A program made the position numbers and the translations under genes. From contig CM061094.1 of NCBI GenBank assembly GCA_030770545.1, positions 4,325,001 to 4,389,000 of the forward strand: a stretch of 64,000 nt of DNA, in the 5' to 3' direction. The notes beneath the pieces are model-generated. The model saw nothing but the letters and a program-made list of their open reading frames with translations. It was not told where the DNA came from and did not search any database. The DNA comes from Macropodus opercularis (taxonomy: Eukaryota > Chordata > Actinopteri > Anabantiformes > Osphronemidae). Positions 1 through 14,071 of the stretch are shown here, piece after piece (positions within the stretch are counted from its first letter, which is position 1; each line of letters opens with the position of its first letter).

Positions 1-12
1 TTCTACATTTGT

Positions 13-1180
13 GTTGACATGTTAATGTTCTTATAAGATTTCTTTTAAACTGTGTATTTAAGTATTTTATCTATATCAGTCCTAGATATCACATTTTGCT
101 TGTCTGTTTTGGTCCTATTTTATAGCATGAAGAACGTTCCAAAGGCCAAGTCGAAAACTAGTATTTAGCTTTGTTCACTGAAACTGTTCAACTCAACAGT
201 TATAGCTTTAATGTTAATTGTTATAAGATAACAGTATGCTCTATAGCAGTGCATCATAACTGATCAGCTCTATCAGCCTCTCATTTCTTCAAAGACTCAT
301 CTGTGAAGAAAAGAGTAAATTAATCTGTAAAATGAAATTATATGGAGCTCTCTGCCTTTAGTCCCTTTAAAATCTATCAAAGAAAATATTTTTTCTGTTC
401 ATCTCTCTCCAGGTAAGGTACATATGTTTTTCAATATTGATATTATGTTTCAGTGCAAGTTAAAGAGAGTCGCACAAACAGATTCAATGTTGGCGGTTCG
501 TCCAGCTCATCAATTCAGGGAGTAATGGACAACCATCTCCACCTAATTGCACCAGCCTACACACACACCCTGATTGGCCACTGTGTTTTTGAGGAAGTTA
601 GAGGAATATAGTGTGTGTTCTATATTAGACACACACATATATAAACTTCAATTCTCAGCATTGTCCTCAGCGGTTACCCTTAATATGTGTCAATAATATA
701 TGTGTAATATAATATAGTGAGTGTAAGTCATTAAGTCCTGAGATCACAGTGACAACTGCTGTGAAAAAAGTATTTCTATAAAAATGTATCTGCATTGAAT
801 CACAAGAAATGTTACCTACTAAAAAATATTTAGTAGGTTTTCAGTTCATTAACCAGCCACAAATATAGTAATAATACTATATGCGCAAAAGGCAGGCACA
901 GAGAATTGGGGACTTTAATGAATGCAAGGAAACATCAAGTCAAACAAACACTGAAGCTCTGGGTTGACAAGCCTAGATAGGGAACACGTTCAGGAGGTCC
1001 AAACAGGCAGGCAAAATGGGATGTCTAGGGCTGATATGGACGTAAACGTTTTAGATATGTATGTAAAAGTCTAAGAGAAGCAAACAGAGGTTTGTTTCGA
1101 AGTCAAAGTTGGTAAGGTGTGTCAAAAACCCTAAAATACACAGTTTAAAAGAAACCTTATAAGAATCAATAACATACACA
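13..1180. repeat. Inverted-repeat pair (foldback-type element, possibly cut by window edge)
   Basis: Bases 28-60 are the reverse complement of 1132-1165 with one mismatch and one single-base indel. Weaker similarity extends the arms to about 13-70 and 1120-1180. The roughly 1.06-kb interior has no coding potential and includes a perfect 10-bp hairpin at 814-838 (loop 824-828). This is the layout of a non-autonomous DNA transposon with long terminal inverted repeats. The left outer end may lie outside the window, so termini and target duplication cannot be defined. Confidence 0.55.
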
Positions 1181-2762
1181 TTTTAGACTCACAAAATGTC
1201 CCTCCTCTCACATTTGTACTAATGTTTCTCCTATTTTAAACTGTATTTGCTGTTTTACTGCTTACCTTTGTTCCATTCATTTGGGAGAAACCAATTATCA
1301 GAAGAAAACAATGTAGATATTGTATGTGATGAAGTACAATTAAACACAATTTTCTGGACAGTCTGAGTAACACCCTTGATGCCTTCTCTTTTGTCTCCCA
1401 CTTTCCTGTCATTCTACCTCTTTTGCCTTCTCATCTCCCTTTCCTCAACCCCCCCCTTCCCCTGCTCCCCACTGGATATCAATCAGAATGTATCACTCCG
1501 ACTATTCCTGCTGCTGTTGTGTCAGAATTCACAGGAACTTGATCAAATGGGAAACTGTTTCATTGTTAAACCGGACCCTCACTGTGCGTTTGCGTGTGAA
1601 CACGTTTGTTAGACCTGCCTGCATGGCAGACTTAACGGAATGCACATGCACCCACTTCTTCACCACCCAGGCTCATGACAAAGTTCATGCACACGCACAC
1701 ACACTAACAGCATCACCCATACACACATTAGGGTGTTAATTGTTGTGATAACACCTTCCTATAACACGGCTCTAATTATCAACATGTTTGGCTGTTGGAA
1801 TGTGTATCTGGCACTTGTGTACAGATCAAAGAGTGAGGGTGTTTGTGTGTGTGCCAGTGTGAGGTGTGGCACCAGAAGGTTTGATGATTCTGAAATACTG
1901 TATGTTGGTGTGTGTGTAGCTTTGGGTGATGATGTCTCATTCTCAGTCCACATTTGCACATAACAAGGGGTCTTTTGTCTTTCAATTAAATTCAAATTCT
2001 CTATTTGAGACATGACGCTTTTGCACTGCATCTACTGCTTTACAGACTGAGGCAGAGTTGTTACCAGACAACTTTCACGTTTGCTGCAGCAGACAGCACA
2101 TAATCCACTCTTAGCCTCCTTCTTGCCCTAGAGTCCTAAATTTCATAAAATGTGTTACGATAACACATGTGCATATCAGGGACACACAGAGATAAGATGA
2201 AAAGTGTTACAATTAGCACCTACATAAGACCTTAATTTTTTTTATTGAAGCTGGAATCATTTTGACATGGGGATTTTCAATCCATAGCTACATTATAATA
2301 GCCATAGTGCGTCGAAAAGGTTAAACTATCAGCATTTTGGAAGGTGTCTCAAAATGATCCTGCGAGTAAATGCAGGGTCATTGAACAAAGCGTTACCTGG
2401 AGGGTTTGGTTATTATTTACATTAGATAAATACCTTCAGCAGGCGGTCAGTGCCTGCAGGTGCACATTAACTTACTGTGTAATGGGGATGTTATATGTGT
2501 AGTGACAAAGCCTCATGATTGTTGTTTGAAATGTGGTTGTCATAGTTACCCTGTGAGTTTCTTTTAATGTCATAGTGACTTCAGCTAAAAGGAGTAATGC
2601 AGTATTGGAGTAATGCATCAGTACGTTGATGCTGGCGTGCGTTACCACCATATTTCTGCATTTTAGTTATAACGCCATTAACAACACAAGAGCAGTTGTT
2701 CAGCACAAGTCTAAATCAGATGTTGGCTGCTTGGATCTAATCTATTCTTGGATCTAGATTTA

Positions 2763-2940
2763 AAACTGGCTGGTTGGTAGGTGTACTGACTAGGCAGCTG
2801 GTAGGTTTCCTGGCTGAATGACTGTTTGACTGGCTGCTGGATGACTTCAAGGGTAGCTGGCAACTTTCCTGCTAGACTAGCTGGTTTTCTGACTGGCTGG
2901 CTATGTGCCTGCTTGGCAAGCTGGCAGACTCAGCTGTGTC
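2763..2940. repeat. Degenerate CTGG/GACTGGCTG-rich tract
   Basis: Repeated CTGGCTGG, GACTGGCTG and GGTAGGT words occur at irregular spacing over about 180 bp, with a long open character on one strand but no protein-like translation. It looks like a decayed short-period minisatellite. Confidence 0.5.
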
Positions 2941-4187
2941 CCAAGCCAAGCCCCTATGCCCCACCAGATCTTAATTGGGTTAAGTTTGTCAGCCACAGAT
3001 AACACTTCTTCTTTCTTCTGAGAGTATGAAAACGAAAAATGGCCCTGGCACTAATGACACTCTTTTTCATTTCTTTTTAGGTGCAAGGAAATTAGGAAGG
3101 GGGTGGTTTCCCTGCAGAGAGAGATCGTCGGGGGAACTGTGGCATTGTTAGAAGCCGAGCACTGAATGAGAGCAGAGAATACGGAAAAAGAAAGAGAGTG
3201 AAAGAAAGTCTATTTGATTTGGGCTGTAGTGCTGTCACATTGCCACTGTTTTAAAAAAGAAAATTCTTATGGTTAAGGTAGGCGTTGCCCCGAAAGATGG
3301 AAATACGCATGCACATTCTCACAGGAATACATAGTGTGCATGTGTGCACACATTCTCATTTTGTCAGACTGGTTTGATAAACACTTATTTACTGTATAGA
3401 CAGTTTTGTATTACATTCTTTTTTTAAGATGCTGCAATCACACTGTGTGAAGCATCAGAGGTGAAATCCTCTGCAAAAAAGTGTTTTGTTCCTCATAAAG
3501 ATTATTAGTTATTATAGCAAATGAAACCAGCCCCTTTATCTCTCAGTAGATAACTAACTCCTAATTTAAACCTAAATCTAAATCTGAGCTTTAATAGAAA
3601 CATCCATCACGTGTGCACGCTGGACAGTCCGGTTCCTAAGAATCACCTTTTGAGGATATCTTAACAGGGTGTCCACACACCAGTTCCTTTACAGACCATC
3701 AAACCTAGTTTAAAAATTGATCACCTTTTTCCGTTTCTTCATGCTGAATTATTATTATTCTCCCTTTTCCTCACCTTCAGTTTGGATAATGATTGCAGTC
3801 TACACACACAGACACGATTGTGGGAGCACCATATGCATCCACACATCCAGTGAACTGAAACTGACATTCACATTAGTTCTAAATAATACAGAACATTAAC
3901 ACATTAAATACATAATGTATCTATCCCCACTGGTAAATGCTACTTGGATAAATAGCAATTACTTTAGGTTAAACATCACTATTAAGATGCACACACTTTG
4001 GCACAGTGCACTAAGCCGTAAGCAAAGACAAACAAATATAACTTTGTGATATCTACGTATATCAGTTATGTGTCTAATTATTCCATGTAAAAATAGCCGA
4101 TATCTAGGGCAAAAGCAACGAGATGGAACATTGTTGTCAGCAGAGGAGAGACCTAGTAGAGCTGGCGACAGTTCAACACAGCAGAAG

Positions 4188-4191
<4 letters not shown>

Positions 4192-4233
<42 letters not shown>
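4192..4233. repeat. (GA)n microsatellite
   Basis: About 21 uninterrupted GA units. The Arg/Glu-alternating open frames that cross it are artefacts of the repeat. Confidence 0.97.
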
Positions 4234-4235
<2 letters not shown>

Positions 4236-6499
4236 GAGGAGGCAGGGACAGATAAAGGAAGATAAGGAGAGAGTGTGCATTAGACTACATAAATATAACA
4301 TGAACTGTATACACTAGTTACAGGCAAACATGCAGCACAGTGGACCTGCTTTGTGACTGTGCTACCTCCTCACCTCAGTATTTTTCAGGCTTTGATACCT
4401 GGGACACAGAGAGAGTGTTGTGTGTGTGTGTGTATGTGCAGATGCAGTTATTCCACTGGTTCATGCAGTGTGTGTCCCTCACTCTGCTTCTAATGACTCT
4501 GTTTGCTAATAATACATGCATCCTGCACTGTGTTATCATTGATCTCACTGTATTGCTGTTACGATGTTAAATGGGTCCACATCACTTTGTATTTCTATCT
4601 CCTTAAGCCACATATCTTACTGTAAAAGGATGTGAGTGTATGGAGTGTCCCAAATACACAACAAAACAGCTGCTTTCACTATTAACTATTACAACTTCAG
4701 GAGAGGCTCTAATGGGTCATATTGAAAGGCAGGGACAACAGATTTTGTTTAGACTGGTAAACACATCCAGAAATAAAATCTTAATATTTTAATAAGAAAA
4801 ATTATATTTTTAATAAACAAAACATATGTATACATATTACAGATGTTTTGTGCAATAGTCCAGAATCTGCAAACATATATAAAAATTATTATTAAATAAC
4901 GACAAATAAAACCTCTAATCATTTCAGATGATTCACTCAGCAACCTATCACATCCAGGGTGATACTGTGATCTCAGAGTTAGGAAAGGTCAAAATGTAAG
5001 GAGACATGTACATCCCTATGTGTTCTTTAAAATGAATTATGAAAACTTTCCATTTTCATGCTGTAACTTTACATTTGCCCCTGATTTATTCCACTGGTGT
5101 CCTGTTTGTATCAATTCCCACTGCATGTCCGTTGGCTGACTTATTCAGTTGCTGTTACTTAATGTTCTCTTGTTGTGTGCATAAAAAAGCCAAATCTGTG
5201 CAGAGATGACAGAGGGTGTAATCGCTAGCTATGTGATTCAACAATATGACTCTTAGAAGCTATTCACACTGGGGCCTGTCCTTGACCCTTAAGGAGCTTG
5301 TAATATGGGCTTTTTTACCCACTCTTTGTACTTACCGGCAGAAACAGGGAGGGAGGGCAGGGATAAAGCGTGGTCCAACCAATGAGTGAGGGCTTTTGCC
5401 CCTCCATGCCAGCAGCAGTCACACTGAGGGAGGTACGCTCATGCCCGGGTGTGGGTGTGCATGAAGACAAGAGGCCCCCTCCTTCATAAAACTTAGTGGG
5501 GGGTCAATGTTAAAGGCGGCTTTGGCTCTCTATGGAAGTGTGGGAGGAATTTGGGGGCAGGGAGCCTCAATCTACGGAGGGCTGTGGTCCTACTGGTAGA
5601 CATGGGGAGCTCCACGTTACCCAGTTATCCATGACAACCAGAGAGAGAGAGAGATTATGTGTGCGCATTGGGGGGGGTCAGCGAGTTGGAGCATAGAGTG
5701 AAGGACAAAGCACCCAGTGATTTTCATTTTCCCCCCCTCTTTGCTTTATATTGTCCACAGACATTTCTTTACTGGAAATAAAGAAGCTTTGAAGAAAAAA
5801 AAAATAACACAAAAACTAAAAACTCACACACATGCGCTTATGGATATAAATCAAGTTAGGCCTTCAGATAAAGTTTTTATAATGATTCAAACTGAAAGAG
5901 GAGTTTGGGCTTTGACTGTGCCACTGTAGGACATGCACTGCTGTCCATGCTTCTGGTCACAGTAGTAATACATTCTAGATGCAGCTTGGGGATTATTAAA
6001 GCAAACAGGATGCATCTGACCACATGCAGTTTGGAGCATAATATTTGGTGAATATTTTTGTAAATGGGTTTCAGTGTTTTTGATTGAATTTACAGGAGTT
6101 TATACATTTTATTAAAAAATATATTTATATTACTTTATAATGTGTTTCATTTTGTTGTGTACAGTTGTATAGAAGATGAAAATGTTAGGCAAGTAGAACA
6201 TAAATTAAATTAATCTAACAATAGTTTGATGCACTTCAGGCTTTTAAGTTAATCTAACTATTAAGTAAAATCAACTGAGTCATGTTGAACCTTTCTTTTA
6301 CTTGACTGCAACCTGTTTAGGAATAAATGATTTGTACGTGAAATTACTGTCCTGTCTATATTATAAATTTCACATGGCTGAATCACTTGGAGCCTGCTGA
6401 TCTAGCCATATGAATGATTATTTTCTGTGGCAAACTTGCTTAGCGTTAGGAAACTCAAGAGCCTCCTCCATCAACAATCTTACTCCAACTCCACGTTTT

Positions 6500-7749
6500 C
6501 CCTATGTCTCCTCCCTCTGTATTCTCAGGGTCTCTGTTGTAGTTGCGTCAATCGGCCACAGTTGGGCGCTGTTGCCTAACTGTCCCCCTACCTTCGCTCT
6601 CTCTCTCTCTCTCCATTAGCCCAGCCTGCCTCTCTCCTGCCTCTCTGTCTCAGCCAACCCGGGCTGTGCCGAGCTGCTCCCTGCGGGATCAGAGCGCTCC
6701 CCCGCCGGGACCCTTCTCTCACATCCCCCTGCTGGGACGCGGCTACATTTCCAGCCAAGCACTGCCTGCCTTGGCTTTATTATGTGTGTCTGCGCCGCAG
6801 CCCCGCCAGCAGAGGCAGGCAGAGGAGGAGGGAGACTGGTAGCCAGAGTCAGGACAAAGAAAAAGCAGGGAGACAGAGGCTAGCGAAGGGTTAGACTGGT
6901 AGAAATATAAGGCTGCTATATTCATACCGGCGGTAGGGCAGTGGGAAATATTATTAGTAAGAAGCGTGGGTAGTAAAAGCAGTATTCCCCTCAGAGTGGA
7001 GATGCAGGGGAAGAGCGAAATGTCCATGCCACCAGACCACCACCACCACTGTCTAGAGTAGGATAGCGGGACGGAACACAGGTCGATTGGGGTCGGTGCC
7101 GCTTTCCTGGAAGGAAAGGAAAATCACAACAGACTGAAATAGTTTCGACAAAGTCAAAAGCCAGGACGAACACGCGAAGGGGAAAACACTTTTGTTTTGA
7201 GAAATTTCCCAAAACATTGACAGTCGTCTCACAGCACCTGGACCGTCACGTACCGCGGTGGTACCGCCAGCTCGATCTCAGGCGGTGCTACTGCCACTTT
7301 TCCAATACGGAGCGCTGGACCTACCCAGGTTTTACCACGCGCGTGGCTAGAAACTCGCGGTCTGGTCTCGCTAAAGCTGGAAGAAGTCGGAGCGGCACAA
7401 GCGCGTGCAGACGAAAAGAGAAGTAGCGAGAAGCGTTGCTTTCGGTGTCGCGCCTCACAGCAACGAAGAACAAGTACATATCAAAGTTGTTCGCTTACGT
7501 TCGTTCTACAGGTTGCTCGAGTCCCGGTGATTGTCGAAGAAGCAAGCGCGTCACTCACTCCCGGTGTTTGGTTTGTTGACGCTGGACTAGCGACGGTCGT
7601 TCACCCACACCGACGCTGAAGCTGCCGCATTGCAACAGGCGAACGAAGTGGAGGAGAAGGAGGAGGGGGAAGGATAACCCGACACTGTCCGCTGAAAACG
7701 CGGAACGGAACAAAAACAATTCGAGCCTAAAAATCGTTCAACGCTAGAG
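6500..7749 (+). promoter_or_regulatory. znf423: Presumed znf423 promoter and 5' UTR, CpG-rich
   Basis: Base composition changes abruptly from AT-rich to GC-rich at about 6.5-6.7 kb. CG dinucleotides become dense from about 7050 to 7760 and stop soon after exon 1, as in a vertebrate CpG-island promoter. No clear TATA box is placed at a convincing distance, so the transcription start is unknown. From about 7200 to the start codon at 7750 I see no ATG in the sense strand, which fits 5' UTR; upstream ATGs at 7020-7025 open only a very short frame ending before 7065. The start codon has G at -3. Confidence 0.65.
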
Positions 7750-7789
7750 ATGTCCAGACGAAAACAGGCCAAACCGCGCTCAGTTAAAG
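7750..7789 (+). CDS. znf423: znf423 coding exon 1 (NuRD-recruiting N-terminus)
   Basis: Encodes MSRRKQAKPRSVK plus one base of the next codon, then a GTAAG donor at 7790. The MSRRKQAKP peptide is the short repression motif shared by SALL, FOG (ZFPM), ZNF521 and ZNF423 proteins, known to bind the RBBP4 subunit of NuRD. Only ZNF521 and ZNF423 continue with PRS, and the later exons decide for ZNF423. The start is fixed by this motif being N-terminal in all family members. The exon sits at the end of a CpG-rich block, as expected for a first exon. Phase 1 at the 3' end matches the next exon. ZNF423 is a roughly 30-finger nuclear factor that partners EBF proteins, SMADs and retinoic acid receptors. 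Confidence 0.95.
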
Positions 7790-10177
7790 GTAAGAAACTG
7801 TTTTTTTTGCTGCTCTTGTAAAGGGACACTTTATTCAGGAAAGGGTAAAGCAAACCGTCACCAACATTTCACGTCCAACTATGTTAGCTTGTGTTTGCTA
7901 ATTAAAATTTCTTCCTGTTGCAGGTACTTTGTACTTTTACAAAACAGGTACAATTAACTGCACATTAATAAAAAGAGTCTTATTTACTTTCAGAGCTTTA
8001 CAAATTGTTTTTAAATTGGTCACGACTCTACCAAAATAGTTTATAAATGGAATAGTGAATTTGTACCCTAATTGTTTCAAATGTGCACAGCATGGCCAGC
8101 AGTTAGAATTCAAAGAGCTACAGTTTAATGCGTCTCTCCACTGGTCCAGACGGGTAATTGTTTTCAATTAGCTGCCACAATGTCAGAACATGAAACATCA
8201 TAAACGCTGTCTGCGGTTTTACTGACAGCGTGGGTGATGCTTTTACATCAATTTGTTGTAATTCACTCGGCCCATGTAATCTGAATTATTCTCATGTTGT
8301 GATGCAGCCTATTGTGCATGTCCCAAACTGCTCATTGCTGCTTTATTGTAGTAAAGTTGGCTCTTTTAGACAATAAAGTTTCTTTTTTATTATTCTTATC
8401 AATTTAAAATGTATTCAATATGGCACACATTTAGGATTGCAGTCAAGATGTGAAGCTATGTCTACATTTTTAAGATCTTTTTCCCTACCTAGATATTTAA
8501 ACATTTCCCTTTTTGATTCAAAAATGTCCCACATGGAAGATTTAACCTCCTACTTTGAAACAGTATCATCCAAAATGGGGCACACATGAGACCCGATTAG
8601 ACAGTTTTTTTTTAAAAGTTCATAGATGTCCTTATAGCTTATGAGATTTCTGAATTTGCTAAAGCAAGTGTTAATTTCCCTCAGCACCAAAAAATAGCAT
8701 TCATATCATCCTCACATGGGTGAGTAGGCATCATACATGAGGGCATGTGGTGGCCTTGGCCCCCATGTTTCCTTTATGGGACCCAGATGGGCAATGGGAC
8801 TGGCTGATACAACCATGTGGTCGTCACCCCATCCCCCATTTCCTCCACTTTGTAGACTTTCCCTGTCTGTCTTACCAGATTGTTGCAGATGAGCAGATTT
8901 CTGACATTGATTCAGTCTGGGTGGTTAATTGTAGTAGCTACCTGAAATATGTTGGATTAGTTTTCATAATAGTAGGAGAGCAGTGTATGGTATTATGTTT
9001 ACTTTGGGTTGTGTTTGTGGTTGTAATATGTTAATGTCTGCAGGTTATATATGTAGAAGAAATTATTACTTTATGAACTAGTTGTTTAGCTTAAGAGTGT
9101 TGCAGGGAAAGACAACTTGAGTGCTTTGGTAGCCTACTGATTTTATGGTGTCCTTTTAATTCACTATAAAGCTGGTTGCAGATTTCAGTTGGTAGATTCA
9201 CCCATCTAATAAAATATGGCTTGTTATTAAAATAATACATGCTGATTGTTAGTATTTCATGCAATAAATGACTGCATCTGTATGTTATAAAATGATGGCA
9301 GAGGCATGCATTTTGTTTATTATTTCAATTAGCAAGGCAAATGTGGGTGTCTTGGAATCTAACTCATCCACTACCTCCACCTTTTTCCTCATCTTTCTCT
9401 GCACTTTTTGACATGATAATGTACTGCAAATATGCTTATTATGACACACATGTATATTGAAATATGTCTGTATTCTAGATACAGTAGATTTACTTTGACT
9501 GTGACATGTGGTGATCAGCTAACACAACCATATAAATGTATTGCATAAATCTAAAGAAATATCTAACTTATATGGGAGCAGGGACGGGAGGTCATGGTGT
9601 TTCACTATAAATAGAACCATAACATTGATTAATCTTATGACTTTTTAAAATCTTTAAAAATATTGTAAATTGTAAAATATTAAATTATATTGATAATCCT
9701 GAACTTGTAGTTGATTTTCAGGTTAGAAATGTGAAAGACGAATTTGTGTTTTTGACAAAAGTGGGTATTTTTTTCTTGGCATGTTGAAGTTTGAGTGAAC
9801 AAATCATACTACCTTTTAGTGTGTATTCATGTTTTGTGTGTACTTATGCTTGCAAGGTCTTTATTCTTGTGTTTGTTTGCATGCATCATGAACATGAACG
9901 TGTGACAGGTCTCAGCAGCCTGGATAACCAGAGCTTAGCTTTAGTTAAGCAGCCAAGTGAAGCAGAGCGAAGCAAAGCAGAGGTGGACGACCTCCACACT
10001 GTGTGTGTGTTGTCTCTGTGGGTAGCAAAGGTATCGCAGCCCTTGTAGTCAAGCTTGCATAAGCGCCATGTGTTTTGTCTGTGTGTGTACATGTATGCTG
10101 CTATCTCCCTGCCACACCTTGCCTCATCAACAGCTTGGTAAGACCTGGCATTGGGGAAAGATGGAGAGACACACACA

Positions 10178-10200
10178 GAGAGAGAGAGAGAGAGAGAGGA
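10178..10200. repeat. (GA)n microsatellite
   Basis: About eleven GA units following a short CA run. Confidence 0.95.
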
Positions 10201-13200
10201 TGAGGTGAACAGTAAAGGGATGTGAAAAGGATGTTTAGGGGCATCACAGTGGCACTCAGCAGGTGAGTGGGCAGTGATTGAGGCCAGGATGAGGTGAGCA
10301 TCATCTGGGAATTATCTGTGTTTTCATTTTCTCCTGTCTTTCACCTGCTCACCCAACTCTGACTGGCTGGTTGGCTTATGAACTGCCAAGCATACCAAAG
10401 CAACAACAAAGAGGCAGAACCTCCCATCTCATCTAGCGCCTGTCTTAGGTTTGCGTTAGCTCACAGTGACTGTGAAAATGTTTTTTTCTACAAATTTAAT
10501 TTATAGCTCATGGTGGCTAATGGCTTATGGAGTATTTAGTGACAGTTGTCCTGAATAGAGAGACGGAGAGTACTGGTGCAACATGTATACCGTTGGTATA
10601 CATAAAGGGGAGTTAGTAGACAATTGAAACACTATATGATTATGTTTAGGCATTCCTTGTAAATACCATATATCATTTGTGCTATTCATAGTCTTGGGCA
10701 GTGCAACTGTTGTTATTTTCAAGGGATATTTTTAATGTTGATGGTGGGTCTAAAGGCTGCAAATGCTGCAAAAACTGGTGCTGCTACCAGCAGAATTAGT
10801 GTGTAAAAGATAACTAGCATAACCTATTTGTTTTTGCATAAAAATTACTGGTATGCGTTGTGAATGGTGGTAATATGAATTATTTTTAAAGGTATATTGT
10901 CTTTTGATATGTTCCAACTACCATGACTAGCAGCTATAACAAATGGAAGAATTCGTTTTCATATTAATGCCTCTCTGTTTCACTACTGTGACTAAGTTCC
11001 TTTGATGGATTTACTTGACCAGTTTAGCATTTACAGTTATTAGGCCTTGTTAACAGTACTGGGACTTGACTAATTGCAGTGTGTTAATTGAACATGGACT
11101 AATGGGCGATGATGGGCCATAAAACTATGTGAAAAAGGAGGGGGTGGAAGAAGCGAGCGAGCATGGCTACACTCTTATCAAAATAATATTTCAGTGTATT
11201 AATCCGTTTTTAATGTGTGTCTTTAGTGAGGCTGCTGGAGCAGACAGAGTAGGAGATTTTCGCAGCCTCGCTATCCTATCTTTCTCCCTCTCTCAGCTCT
11301 CAGCCCCTTGAGTCTCTCATGCATTATGTAGTGATGATTATTACTTAATTACACATTAATAAATCCGCTTCATTTGCAGGACATTAAACTGGAGTTGTGC
11401 TCATATGACAGGGACACAGAGGAGAGCGGGAAAGTTTGTTTAGATTGTCTATAGTCAATCAAGCCAAATGAGCCCTTCGACCATGAGGTAGAGAACTGGG
11501 GGTTTGTTTTGTTCTCAGCGTTTCTTGAATAAGATCTCCTGGGCTAATGGCATAATTTCCACTCAATCTCCTCCTTTCTTCATCTCTTGCTCACTCTTTT
11601 GTTCTCTCTCTCTCTCTAGATATATACCTTTCTCCCATTTCCACTCTTGCATCTTTATATCCCTTCACAGTTTCTTTGGTTGTATTTCTTTGGTTCAGCT
11701 GTCTCAAATGATACTGTAGATACAGTAGTTGATCTTTACACTGATCCTTGCAGTTATGGAGTCACATCTGATCAACCTTGTACAGGTTCTCATTTCTCTA
11801 GAGCATGTAGAGCATTTAGCCTGGTGCTAAATGTGCCAACAGTGTGTGTTGTGTTTGAACGTCGAGGGTGGGTCTTCATTCTACCAAAACCATGTCATGT
11901 CAGAAAACTTAAATTGGACACTTTCACACTTATTTCTTCATACGGGTCACTAATCCAAGTATGTAAAAATGCTGTATTTGCAAGGTCTTGACCATCAAAA
12001 TCCCAAAGATCTTCTATAATACAGAGATTTAATACTGAACATACGAACGAAAAAGCAGCCAATCCAAGCATTGGATATGGACCCAGCTAATATTTTGTAG
12101 CAGGTACTTAAATTACCAAATTAACTGCATATTCTCTCAACTGATGAATGGATCCTTTCAGCTGTACTCTACACCATTTTTATTCATGTGTGTTTATTTT
12201 AAACACTGGCTAGGACTGCATGATATTTCATGGAAGTGTGATTTAAATGTCATAAGAGACTTTGGGATAGTAATTATTCATTGCCTGGAGTTAAAGTTAT
12301 TGTCAATTAACTGTTCAAGAATAAAATTAACAACCGCCAACCAGCCAAATGTGGTTAAAAATTAATTGTGGTGGGAAATGTTAGCAAGTTACATTCCAGT
12401 TTGGCGTTCACTGGATATAATTATACTACTCCTACAAAGGCGAAAATAAATGGGACTAGAGCAAACTACAGTAGTGTCATGTGTGATGGCATGTTTGAGC
12501 ACAATATTATTTTAGCTTTTGAATTTTGTTTGTATACAGTGTGTACCAGGAACCTTTTAATACCTGGCAGTCCCATCAGTAGGAGGGATTGTGTGATGTT
12601 GTATAGTTAATCTCACATCTCTTCTTCTTTTTTAGTCTTCTCTCTTTCCATCTCTCTCTGCCCATCTGGCTTAATCATTAGGTTAGTTTAATGTAATTGT
12701 TTGGCAGAGCATAGAGACTTTCACAGGGTTACTGGTTCTTACAAAACTCCTAGAAAATGTGGCTTGGATTTAGTTGAAGACAAAAAAACAGTTTTTTGCA
12801 GGTACATCTGAGTATAGTGTTGGAAGTGTTAGAAGGCACTGTATAATACTACAACCTTAGCAGTAGTATAGTCAACATGTGAACGGTCACATTGAGCAAC
12901 CTTTCATTGGCTTTGCATCAAAGTTTGCTGAACCATCAAATGGCTTTCTGAGAGCTTTGTTAGAAATTCCATTGACTCCTCTGCAGGGGGTGGATTTGAG
13001 TTTTTGGTAGTTTTTGTTTTAATGGGAGAAAACAAGCTAACGTAATTGGTGACTGGTAGAGCCCAGCAGTACCATGCATTGAATGTAATGAGACTCATGT
13101 CGATTTTCTGTCAATAAGAATTCAAATTACTGCACTCAAATTACTACTGAAGGCTCAGAGATTGAAGTGGTGGTGTATAAGGGTGAAACAGTAGCCAAAT

Positions 13201-13653
13201 GTAAATGTATGAAAATAATAAATGACACACACACATACATATATGTGTATGTAATGGCTTTACTCAGTTTAACTGCTTTAATTTTCTTTTCTTTTCTGTG
13301 TTGTCTCATTTGAACACATTATCAGGCTGAGGAAAACATAGTTTTCACTGTAAAATAGATGGGAGAAGGTCACGTTGTTTTACTGGAGTTAGGCTTTGTT
13401 TTCATTTGTGTGTGTGTGCTTAAAATCATCTATGTGATTACAAGGGTGAAGCCCCTCAGTGAGTTGTGAGGATGCCAGCAACAAGTCCTTATCAGTGGGC
13501 AGCATGGTGTGGATGCACATATATATGTGTGTATCTCAGAGTGTGAGAACAGGGTGTCATGGGCCAGGTCTGTGCCATTGTAGAGGCTTAGCTAGCCTCT
13601 TTTATCAGCTGCAAACTCACTGGACCTTAACACACACTCTTCCCTCTGGAGCG

Positions 13654-13659
<6 letters not shown>

Positions 13660-13717
<58 letters not shown>
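13660..13717. repeat. (CA)n microsatellite
   Basis: About 29 uninterrupted CA units preceded by a GCGCGC lead-in. Overlapping Thr-His and Cys-Val frames are artefacts. Confidence 0.98.
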
Positions 13718-13718
<1 letters not shown>

Positions 13719-14045
13719 CTGAGCTCCATGCATGCCCATGCCTTCGTCTTTTAAGAGAAAGATGATGATGGTGTGACTGTACACATGCACACATTCACTC
13801 ATTTCTGACCCAGCTTGCCAAGCCGTTATCCCCCCACCGCTATGGACTCTCAAAGGATGCAGGCCTTTCTGAGTTTCCTACAAGGCTGTGTGTGTAAGCA
13901 GCTTTTACAGTCTTGTACTAAGAGCTTATGCATTTTTTGTTCAACTTTACTTGCCTGCAGTGTATTTGTCTGTCTAGTCTGGGGTGTTTGATTAAATCTT
14001 CTGTCCTGTGGTGTTTCTTTGTTTTAGTTAAAATGGCACTGCTGC

Positions 14046-14071
14046 ATATATATATATATATATATATATAT
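14046..14071. repeat. (AT)n microsatellite
   Basis: Thirteen AT units. Confidence 0.96.

Larger units (their letters stand above)
1..6500. other. Upstream intergenic region, no gene seen
   Basis: No open frame here looks like protein. The stretch is AT-rich unique sequence with an inverted-repeat pair at 13-70/1120-1180, a CTGG-rich tract at 2763-2940 and a GA microsatellite at 4192-4233. A GC-richer block at 5280-5640 contains CCAAT and homopurine runs. Short open frames over CA/TG runs are low-complexity artefacts. Distal promoter or enhancer sequence for znf423 is possible but nothing specific can be claimed. Confidence 0.6.

Noticed and set aside
6543..6842. Open frame of 99 codons in the promoter region
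   Set aside because: Ser/Leu/Pro-rich reading of CT and CCTG repeats just upstream of the znf423 5' UTR; no link to exon 1.
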